Positions 60,001-62,000 of a stretch of DNA of 62,000 nt are shown here, in pieces. Origin of the DNA: Owenia fusiformis (lineage: Eukaryota; Annelida; Polychaeta; Sabellida; Oweniidae); NCBI GenBank assembly GCA_903813345.2, contig CAIIXF020000010.1:15697181-15759180 (forward strand), written 5' to 3'. The notes under the pieces are model-generated. The model saw only the letters and a list, made by a program, of their open reading frames with translations. It searched no databases and was not told the origin of the DNA. The position numbers and the translations under genes were made by a program. Within the stretch, counting starts at the first letter, position 1, and each line of letters begins with the position of its first letter.

Positions 60001-61764
60001 CACTAATAATGGACTGTATGAGGTACCAGAAGGGGGAAGCAAACCAATCACACCAGAGATGCTGTACATGGAGAAGGTTGGCACTACAGGTTATTCATTC
60101 ATTGTGACGTCACCAACCAAGCATGGAATATTACAATTCAGAGGTCACGACCAGATAATATTAGAGAATAACATTACTGAATTCACTGATGATGACATAC
60201 GAATAAGTAAATTGTACTACAAACATGACGATTCAGAAAGTGCAACTGACTCGTTTAGTTTCACAGCGGCTCCCATGAACTACCCCACTCCAATGCCATT
60301 AGAGATGGACATCATTGAAACATCCGGGACATTTGATATCACTATCATGCTTCGTAATGACAACCCTCCAATCAGACTCGTGGATAAGGTGTTTAATGTG
60401 GTGAGTGGGCTAGGCAGGGTGATCACAGTGAATGATCTGTCTTATTACGACCCAGATACGAACTACAACAGTCAAGATCTACAGTATACTAGGCGTGGTA
60501 TGTCCAACGGTGAGATTGTCGATGCTAGAGATCCAACAACAAATGTCTACCAATTCACACAGAAGGATATAGAAGATGGAAACATCATGTTTAAACACCA
60601 AGGCTCTAGCTATGGTAGGGCAGTGATAATGATTACGGATGGACAGTACTACTCGACTGGATTGTTTGAAATCCAAGCTTCTGCGCCATACATCAGAGTT
60701 GCAAACAACACTGGGTTGTTTGTCCAGAAAGGTAACATTGTCTCTATAACACCTGCTAATATCAGCATCGAGACTAACATCGACTGCGACTACTCAGACA
60801 TCCAGTTTACCATCTCCAGGCAGCCACAACAAGGAAAGGTGCTAAAGAATAACAAAAACAGGAGAGTGTTCACAATGAAGGATATCATGGAAGGCAATGT
60901 AGTTTACCAGCACAATAACAACACTGACCTCCATGATGCATTTGAATATGTTGTCAGTATTGGAGATACAGAGGCCGAAGGTAGAGTGGCTATTAGTATC
61001 TACCTAGCCAGTCATCAGCATCCCCCAAGGGTTGTACACAATAAGGTCCTTGTGTTAAATGAGGGTGAGTCTACTATTATAACCAAAGAGACACTTCTCA
61101 TAGCCCACCCTGATTCAGACCCTGGCAGTATTGAGTACATTATAACTGATCCCCCAAAGTATGGGAGAGTGAAGATGATGGTTCGAGAACTTACAGAACA
61201 AGTCACTAGCTTCACACAGCATGATATCAACACTGGCCAGATTCTTTATTTCCATACCAACCGTGGTCAGTTCAGTGACCAGTTTAAGTTTACTTTGACT
61301 AATGGTGCCCATGAGTTAAAAAACATTGACTTTTATATTGACATTGTTCCTACTGTGATCCCACTGCAAGTATCAAATATCACCACACAGGAAGGTGGAG
61401 GGAAAGCACTAACGAGTGACTTTCTCCGCATCACAAACACTCACCTACAGAATGACATCATTGATTACATCATTGTCAGGCAGCCAATCAATGGTTGGAT
61501 CGAGGCGACGAGAATGCCTGGTCACCGCCTCAGACAATTCTCATCCACGGATGTCCGTCATGAATTCATATATTACATACATAATGGAAATGAGACATTT
61601 ACTGATGAGTTCTCCATCATGGCTAAATCGCGTACATCAGCAAAACAGAGTCTGCCGCATGCTGTGTATGTAACAGTGAATCCTGTGAATGACCAGCCAC
61701 CCAGCATTGTGAAACATAGCAACATGAGAGTCTGGGTTGGTTCAGTTACAGTTGTCACAAACAG
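11995..61764 (+). CDS. CSPG4: CSPG4/NG2-like transmembrane proteoglycan, 5' part (continues beyond window)
   Basis: CSPG4/NG2 is a single-pass cell-surface proteoglycan that links extracellular matrix and growth factors to the cytoskeleton. Two exons are inferred: 11995-12082 (signal peptide, 29 codons plus one base) and 57333-61764. The junction completes an Ala codon and gives the family's layout of a signal peptide, then (A)SFYGD, then laminin-G 1 and 2 (about residues 30-200 and 205-390), a short Cys-rich link (about 395-425), and nine full CSPG repeats with the start of a tenth. Human CSPG4 has 15 repeats, so the remaining repeats, membrane segment and PDZ-binding tail should lie to the right of the window. 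The large exon is certain. The link to the distant signal exon is inference from phase, strand and domain order. Confidence 0.85.
12519..12553. repeat. Small hairpin GAGAGCCATA/TATGGCTCTC
   Basis: A perfect 10-bp inverted pair around a 12-base loop, directly beside the large fold-back repeat and possibly part of its left flank. Confidence 0.6.
12566..13044. repeat. Fold-back repeat with ~195-bp arms
   Basis: The left arm (about 12566-12765) and right arm (about 12846-13044) are near-perfect reverse complements, for example GTGACCTTTGAAATCGAATT against AATTCGATTTCAAAGGTCAC, with about 80 bp between them. It would form a very long hairpin. It is probably a non-autonomous DNA element. No ends or target duplication could be fixed. 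Confidence 0.85.
13045..14020. other. Intron sequence without recognised genes
   Basis: AT-rich. The segment about 13600-13690 (GGTTGGTGTTCGG, then GTAACAAATTGCAG and GTGACATTTTGCAT) is similar to 18265-18345, so it is part of a dispersed repeat. Nothing else is recognised. Confidence 0.5.
14021..14211. mobile_element. pogo-like MITE relic
   Basis: It begins ACAATAAAAACTGTC, contains repeated GAACACC/GAACATC words and ends AGGTTTTGCTG, a degraded form of the CAGTAAAACC-ended family in this window. Confidence 0.5.
14484..15603. mobile_element. Non-autonomous DNA element with TTAAGGGGG ends and internal tandem repeats
   Basis: The ends are TTAAGGGGG at the left and CCCCCTAA at the right. The arms continue inward (TTGTTTATTTTTTGGTGGAG against CTCCACAACAAAATAAACAA). 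Inside are a CCACCGAAC/GTTCGGTGGG pair and five tandem units of about 128-150 bp, each with GGATTTGGTTCAAATTTTAT (near 14805, 14950, 15100, 15244 and 15372) and AAGATGGCC. No transposase is seen. Confidence 0.65.
15604..18012. other. Intron sequence without recognised genes
   Basis: AT-rich and unique-looking. No coding similarity, clear repeat or RNA gene was seen on either strand. Confidence 0.5.
18013..18087. mobile_element. Mini-element of the TACCCT/AGGGTA family, copy 1
   Basis: 75 bp with TACCCT and AGGGTA ends. The flanking 9-mers are ATAATTGAT (18004-18012) and ATCATTGAT (18088-18096), 8 of 9 identical. It contains GAAGCTCTCTTTGACGAAGT, shared with the copies at 38831 and 47446. Confidence 0.75.
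18097..18978. other. Intron sequence; dispersed repeat and poly-C run
   Basis: Positions 18265-18345 match the repeat at about 13600. A C-run is at about 18510-18522, in a context (CCCAGGTCTAAGAAGG) that may be a MITE end. No gene is seen. Confidence 0.45.
18979..19189. repeat. TATGGTATATAT microsatellite/minisatellite
   Basis: Imperfect repeats of GGTATATATTGTAT / GGTATATATGGTAT (about 14 bp). It ends exactly where the LTR retrotransposon begins, so the element inserted into this array. The open frames through it are artefacts of the repeat. Confidence 0.95.
19190..21138 (-). repeat. 3' LTR of the Gypsy element
   Basis: 1949 bp, near-identical to the 5' LTR. The tandem units contain ATATCTTTCTATGAATTGCC at 20381, 20540, 20700 and 20859. 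The last unit has a short internal deletion. Confidence 0.97.
21139..21152 (-). other. Polypurine tract
   Basis: On the minus strand the purine run AAGGAAGGGAGGAA abuts the 3' LTR start TGTAAT, as needed to prime plus-strand DNA synthesis. Confidence 0.9.
21174..26543 (-). CDS. Gag-Pol polyprotein of the Gypsy element, single open frame
   Basis: 1789 residues from the first ATG at 26543, with no stop or frameshift. Order: Gag; two CCHC zinc knuckles (about residues 264-280, CFHCGKPGHIARNC, and about 289-304, CYNCQGIGHMAKAC); aspartic protease (DTGAKISV, about 368); reverse transcriptase (YLDDIIVYS, about 818); RNase H (DTDAS, about 972; TTERECLAI); integrase HHCC zinc region (about 1301-1345) and DDE core (MDFVELP, NSDQGSQFE); GPF/Y-type module (PWKGPFKILKR, about 1610); and a Ser/Asp/Glu-rich C-terminal tail of about 120 residues. 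Gag and Pol are fused with no frameshift signal, so the Gag:Pol ratio must be set another way. Every key motif I checked is present, so the copy may be active. Confidence 0.96.
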   Translation of the reverse strand: MAEPPNDIDGEGGANEALAAGDEPGPVVQPPAAQQNSTTREYRKAVTPRNFDCKTTTWDSWLKHFCRVATANNWTEQTKIVMLSTTLDGKPLEEYERILTEDEDIDFKTLTAAIGTEVRPTRKAAMETYTKMQLGSDTPKTFYSKLLEQSKLVYPEVSQDARLMMIKTQFIQSIPSKLLEDMSKQSDVHSLDKEALLTLATRVWEATKQSKSEDQGLLIGAVGPPVVQQPDQVSQLREELLELKNLVVSSLKTQQSTSEPRQSNISCFHCGKPGHIARNCFTKQGTSSGVRCYNCQGIGHMAKACPSPSNRQRSNQSGTTDGKDSSSNRPVSGSSNNEVAEVKGSSGLMVTVGVGNREGEEQRPMQWLIDTGAKISVIDINTYKHHLEDIELRSQPESFTCVSADGTGIKVAGQVQLTITIGSRVLPLLTTVIQGSTKTALLGRDVLDQFDTWSVSKRNSVIRLDDESLKLNPISEDRNAVCKITLARDVILPGQSEAWVEARLPMRLNSLSGLFTPSTKLLSRKHVVAANGLCQADVLGKSVQVRVLNPETSPRRLYKGTHMGVFDTTTIGEYDAVPDPFGKDGNDVQINEVGATPLTSEILPKDPSMFLEALARWRADVHHLDSAQSVRLLHLLQDYRCVFSEDVNDLGKTDIMKHHIKLKEEKVIFRRQYRHSPKELEVIDQEVDRMLACGIIQPSMSPHSSPVLLVPKSSGKWRFCHDSRFLNNATEDQHYPLIRIGDAIDHLSKARIFSTLDATSGYHQVELDETSKPLTAFSTRKGHWEFNRMPFGLKGAPHTFQRLMSLIMQGLNYQEVLVYLDDIIVYSSSFDEHMESLQRVFNRLRQHGLKLQPLKCYFAQKAVKYLGYVVDADGVRPNEDAVKAIVEMPTPKTIEQMLRFLGKLNYYRRFIKGMADTAKPLYDSIKNSKLHKTKLLTLNADQLQAVETLKKTLASYQVMAYPCFDRDFLVDTDASANSVGACLSQQDGKGHERPVAFASSTLTKEQRNYSTTERECLAIIYAVNQFRQFLYGKPFILRTDHNPLVWLRNIKEPKGRWARWLMLLEEYPYTIVYRKGSEHANADFLSRLEDESESKTMSKSVGIQVGEPAQINKCTTIDVAKQGQRELNDLAPQQLKLCPTKPIPDHQNVNTWQRATSLKEQLLEDNPMLTPDVTDKSISESQHTSLKDALPELAEDQNNENHEVGQNEGFADGHKAPFLNMDTLKEDQEEDPDIGQVLKWLRRGEPSEEQLSQASRTSRWIYKQKKDLKLYRGVLYREVERENGLPSIMQIVLPKSWREFALGELHDNILSGHFGPDRTSARIRLRYYWPGFQQDVEDWCSSCVECQQRKSPKTKPKAPLTCIPVKGRPFEEIAMDFVELPPTSRGNKYAMVVGDYLTKWVEAYPMKDIKTERTASLLVREWISRFGCPVSINSDQGSQFESRLFKELCRVLETKKRRTTSYHPKTDGMIERNNKMLINSLSIFAKENRDWDLKLPLVLFAYRTSVHSSTGFSPFMLTFGREAHLPIDWMVGEAYPIERVSAQSWVATLQRDMRKVFNLAQDNISKSQKRQKAQYDKDLKGTFQKYEHGDKVMLFDPTARGKDGKLHNPWKGPFKILKRTSDVTYKVDLGNKVIHVNYDRLKKFISRRNFNTNQADIEKPTQDGKAKGSSIHLHGSDSEIDISSSDEEWEDDVIINNRNNHEGGEQETVRVTNHISSEEDDLSGEEDDTSSEANFHELSQDDEEQFWDEEQELPYGKSQYTVNFPKHHCEVSNKNILPAGSKRSCTKHK
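26540..26557 (-). other. Primer-binding site region
   Basis: One base inside the 5' LTR the minus strand reads TGGTGGCAGTAA, starting with TGG, the complement of a tRNA CCA tail. I do not name the tRNA. The first gag-pol ATG overlaps this region. Confidence 0.7.
26559..28506 (-). repeat. 5' LTR of the Gypsy element
   Basis: 1948 bp. It starts (plus strand) TGTAATTACTCAC and ends ACCATATTACA. It matches 19190-21138 except for one base missing near 20567 of the left copy and C28477 against T21109. It holds about four tandem units of 159 bp (spacing points 27750, 27909, 28068 and 28227). Confidence 0.97.
28511..29522. other. Intron sequence without recognised genes
   Basis: AT-rich. About 28720-28830 (CCAGGGGAGAGAGGAGCTTC) looks like a fragment of an interspersed repeat. 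Nothing coding is seen. Confidence 0.45.
29524..29775. mobile_element. hAT-like MITE with CAGGGGCGGGTCCAGGA ends
   Basis: The left end CAGGGGCGGGTCCAGGA and right end CTCCGGATCCCCCACTG are imperfect inverted repeats of a type common in animal hAT MITEs. G-runs of 12-13 bases sit just inside both ends. No target duplication is clear. Confidence 0.55.
30422..32565. mobile_element. 2.1-kb element with long inverted ends and clustered CAAACTGCGCGCCTA motifs
   Basis: Both ends start GGAGCGGTAG and pair over about 65 bp (30422-30490 with 32497-32565). The motif CAAACTGCGYGCCTA recurs about 12 times: two or three at each tip and further clusters at 30845-30955 and 32080-32140, always pointing away from the nearest end in mirror fashion. 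The interior (about 31000-32050) has only a 91-codon frame, which I do not recognise. Such subterminal arrays are usually transposase-binding sites. Confidence 0.75.
31184..31459 (+). pseudogene. Unrecognised 91-codon open frame inside the 2.1-kb element
   Basis: It starts MKLKDCENLLPDVLSNLKR and ends VLNY. The composition is protein-like (no long biased runs), and it lies in the interior of a transposon-like element. It may be a remnant of the element's own gene or captured coding sequence. I do not recognise a domain. A preceding frame (31077-31185) also looks protein-like and ends at a stop. Confidence 0.25.
32850..32963. mobile_element. 114-bp MITE with perfect 16-bp inverted ends
   Basis: TAGGGAGTTTAAGCTT at 32850-32865 and its exact complement at 32948-32963. 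No clear target duplication. Confidence 0.6.
32964..34369. other. Intron sequence without recognised genes
   Basis: AT-rich. No coding similarity or repeat structure was noticed. Confidence 0.5.
34370..34761. repeat. Tandem repeat, about 93 bp, four to five units
   Basis: Units contain GATGGTATCTGTTGAAGATT, CCCTGATGCTTGGTACTTAG and AATAAATGTGCTTTCAAAAG. The third unit is internally deleted (about 34560). Confidence 0.9.
35050..35140. mobile_element. Mini-element of the TACCCT/AGGGTA family, copy 2
   Basis: 91 bp. TACCCTCTGCATTGC at one end and TAGACTCTGCGCGCAGGGTA at the other. The flanking 9-mers are TTGCCCAAT (35041-35049) and TTGCCTAAT (35141-35149). Confidence 0.85.
35150..37987. other. 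Intron sequence without recognised genes
   Basis: AT-rich. Short open frames are present (for example 35539-35787), but none resembles a known protein or has convincing splice context. Confidence 0.5.
37988..38186. repeat. Two tandem units of about 103 bp
   Basis: CAAATGTTAATATTTAAGAA, then CTTCTGGAAATGCTTCT and TTGTTGCCAGATTT, occurs at 37988 and again at 38091. Confidence 0.9.
38831..38899. mobile_element. Mini-element of the TACCCT/AGGGTA family, copy 3
   Basis: 69 bp. TACCCTTTGCATTCG through AAGAGAGCTTCGTCTTC to GCAAGCAGGGTA. It is flanked by a perfect 9-bp duplication TAACCCAGT (38822-38830 and 38900-38908). Confidence 0.92.
39163..39357. mobile_element. 195-bp mariner-like MITE
   Basis: CAGGGTAGGCCAAAAAAACA at the left and TTTTTTGGCCCACTCTG at the right are inverted, with TA on both sides. 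Confidence 0.75.
39721..39799. mobile_element. pogo-like MITE relic
   Basis: TACAGTTAAACCTTTC, then repeated GTGAACACC words, ending GGTTTTACT. Confidence 0.55.
39800..43036. other. Intron sequence without recognised genes
   Basis: AT-rich, 3.2 kb. I saw no coding similarity, repeat array or RNA gene. Confidence 0.5.
43037..43789. mobile_element. 753-bp mariner-like element with ~200-bp inverted ends
   Basis: Both ends read CAGGGTGTCTCAAAAAAAGG and stay recognisably inverted for about 200 bp (GATGTCCTCTTT and GGTTTGTGCCAC are found in both arms). TA flanks both sides. The short frames within are not transposase. Confidence 0.85.
44268..44443. mobile_element. 176-bp hAT-like MITE
   Basis: The ends CAGTGATCTCCCC and TAGGGAGAACACTG are imperfect inverted repeats of the CAGTGTTCTCCCTA type typical of hAT MITEs. 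CAAGTGGGCGCA and TGCACCCACTTG pair further in. Confidence 0.65.
44444..45501. other. Intron sequence without recognised genes
   Basis: AT-rich. A CTGTCTGTCCCTCCACCC-type stretch at about 44800 resembles the internal part of the 14.5-kb element. No gene is seen. Confidence 0.4.
45502..45977. mobile_element. 476-bp MITE with ~50-bp inverted ends
   Basis: TAAGGGGCGGGTCAAAATAT pairs with ATATTTTGACCCCGCCCCTA, and the pairing continues through CATATGGAGACGAAAGTA. No transposase is seen. The possible TTAA/CTAA flank is not clear enough to call a target duplication. Confidence 0.8.
46821..46886 (+). promoter_or_regulatory. Candidate promoter and short exon inside intron 1
   Basis: A local GC-richer patch with an NRF1-like word (CTGCGCAGGCGTAGCGC), a TATA box (ACTATATAAAG, 46851-46861), and about 25 bp later a stretch ending CAGAG/GTAAGC at 46887, a good donor. 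The arrangement fits an alternative first (non-coding) exon. There is no proof of transcription. Confidence 0.3.
47446..47823. mobile_element. Longer element of the TACCCT/AGGGTA family, copy 4
   Basis: 378 bp. It starts TACCCTGCGTGCAGAGTC and ends AAGTGAAGTCAAACGAATGC plus AAAGGGTA, flanked by a perfect 9-bp duplication GATAGAAAA (47437-47445 and 47824-47832). Its last ~45 bp are shared in inverted orientation with copy 3. The interior holds CATATATAGAACG and GCGCGGTGAGTT, resembling a TATA box and a splice donor. Confidence 0.92.
47951..48204. repeat. Inverted pair and 32-bp tandem duplication
   Basis: GCTCATGGGGATATGTCC at 47951 pairs imperfectly with 48066-48090. Two 32-bp units containing TTTTTAAGACGTCATATGAG follow at 48141-48204. 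Confidence 0.6.
48205..49956. other. Intron sequence without recognised genes
   Basis: AT-rich. Nothing recognised on either strand. Confidence 0.5.
49957..50105. mobile_element. pogo-like MITE relic
   Basis: CAGTAAAACCTGTCTAATTA at the left, with TGTTCCACTTGGGAGGTGTTC inside. The right end is worn. Confidence 0.5.
51011..51185. mobile_element. pogo-like MITE relic
   Basis: AAAACCTGTATACATTGAGC, then repeated GTGTTCA(C/T)T words, ending AGATAGGTTTCACTG. Confidence 0.55.
52364..52546. mobile_element. pogo-like MITE
   Basis: CAGTGAAACCTATGTCATGA through several GAACACC words to GACAGGTTTTACAG. Confidence 0.6.
52647..55081 (-). mobile_element. hAT-like DNA transposon, internally truncated
   Basis: The ends are CAGGGTTCGAACTTAA (52647) and TTAGC/GCTAATTTCGAACCCTG (to 55081), inverted and typical of hAT elements. 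A CATCA pentamer flanks both sides (52642-52646 and 55082-55086), shorter than the usual 8-bp hAT duplication. An extra left-type end, CAGGGTTCGAAATAAGCG, sits at 53048, about 40 bp past the stop codon of the encoded gene, pointing to internal rearrangement. Confidence 0.75.
53090..54760 (-). CDS. hAT/DUF4371-like transposase-derived protein, two exons, C-terminally truncated
   Basis: Exon 1 is 54706-54760 (MANPFAKFGFLPVKRKNN plus one base, donor GTAAAC) and exon 2 is 53090-54279 (acceptor TTTTTTTATAG). The phases fit and give 414 residues. After a basic, low-complexity N-region comes a zinc-finger-like block (FCKVC, then HINSDGH), then the DUF4371/RNase H-like transposase start with MFDGSNDKADIEQ (first acidic residue) and GMGADGASVN, followed by HCFAHRM. 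The protein stops before the region that should carry the last catalytic Glu and the dimerisation domain, so it cannot be a complete transposase. Open over its full length, it could be a recent deletion derivative or a domesticated DNA-binding fragment (as in the ZNF862/KIAA1586 group). That alternative is inference. Confidence 0.75.
55082..56267. other. Intron sequence without recognised genes
   Basis: A lone mariner-type end (TACAGGGTGTCAAATAAATA) occurs at 55322 without an obvious partner. No coding similarity is seen. Confidence 0.45.
56268..56438. mobile_element. pogo-like MITE, best-preserved copy
   Basis: CAATAAAACATGTCTTAGTG at the left and CACTATATACAGGTTTTACTG at the right, with several GTGAACACC/GGTGTTCAC words. 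TA lies on the right side. Confidence 0.65.
56439..57332. other. End of intron 1 before the large CSPG4-like exon
   Basis: AT-rich. It ends with a good polypyrimidine tract and TTTCCAG. No further exon was recognised. Confidence 0.6.
57333..61764 (+). CDS. CSPG4: CSPG4-like large exon: two LamG domains and nine CSPG repeats
   Basis: The acceptor is TTTTTACATTTCCAG at 57332 and the donor AACAG/GTAAGC at 61765, with an uninterrupted frame of 1476 codons between them. LamG1 reads LVHLPLQTASS, then LQFKTARANTLLLLAAG, and LamG2 ends in GCIKNVIMNNRVIGFREAQI. Each CSPG repeat ends in a signature such as FTQDDINRGRISFVH, FTDDDIRISKLYYKHDDSES or FTQHDINTGQILYFH. I count nine, with NDPP/NDNPP/NDQPP linkers between some. 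Several N-glycosylation sequons are present, and one SGxG site (NQSGIGAG) sits in LamG2. The upstream in-frame ATG at 57248 is intronic and is not the start. Confidence 0.95.
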
Positions 61765-62000
61765 GTAAGCCAATTATATATTTTTCCTGAGATGTACATC
61801 TTATTTAAGATCACAGCTGTTCAGAATAATAAAGCATTTGTTTGTAATGAATATGATACTTCAGTTGATTTATTTCCTGTCTTGGCTATTTTAAAATATA
61901 AAATTGAATTTAATATATCAGCTATATGTGTAATTACATGGTAATGAGACATTTTATGTATTTTCCAATTCCAACAAATCACCCAACAGTAGAGATATTC
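61765..62000 (+). other. Start of CSPG4-like intron 2
   Basis: It opens GTAAGC after a phase-2 break in an Arg codon (AG/G), within the tenth CSPG repeat. The next exon lies outside the window. Confidence 0.8.

Overview
This is animal (metazoan) nuclear DNA: AT-rich, intron-rich, and crowded with short transposon relics. The many CATGTA-type words and the style of the repeats suggest a marine invertebrate, perhaps a lophotrochozoan such as a mollusc. That placement is inference, because no marker gene fixes the species. Two host genes are present, arranged head to head about 3.1 kb apart.

Left, minus strand (78-8885): a complete proprotein convertase of the PC7 (PCSK7) type. Fifteen coding exon positions join in a consistent reading phase to give about 906 residues: signal peptide, prodomain with an RARHKR cleavage site, subtilisin-like catalytic domain with Asp/His/Asn/Ser in place, P domain, one membrane segment and a long cytoplasmic tail. 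The exon carrying the oxyanion-hole Asn exists in two diverged copies of equal length and equal phase (5408-5546 and 6089-6227), which the reading frame makes mutually exclusive. Next to them, the start of exon 5 is repeated as five 106-bp tandem units (about 6541-7045).

Right, plus strand (11995 to beyond the window): a CSPG4/NG2-like transmembrane proteoglycan. A small signal-peptide exon (11995-12082) ends in phase 1. A 4.4-kb exon (57333-61764) begins in the matching phase and encodes two laminin-G domains and nine CSPG repeats, with a tenth starting. If the two are joined as inferred, intron 1 is about 45 kb and most of the window is that intron.

Intron 1 is a trap for mobile elements. 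The largest is a full-length, apparently very young Gypsy-type LTR retrotransposon on the minus strand (19190-28506). It has 1.95-kb LTRs that differ at only two places I could see, a TATG target duplication, a primer-binding site, a polypurine tract and one open gag-pol frame. Others include a hAT-like element with an intron-containing, C-terminally truncated transposase-type gene (52647-55081), a 2.1-kb element with about 65-bp inverted ends and mirrored clusters of a CAAACTGCGCGCCTA motif (30422-32565), and a family of small elements with TACCCT/AGGGTA ends and 9-bp target duplications (four copies). There are also pogo-like, mariner-like and hAT-like MITEs, tRNA-derived elements and several tandem repeats. 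I found no other convincing host coding exon in the intron, and no tRNA, rRNA or CRISPR feature.
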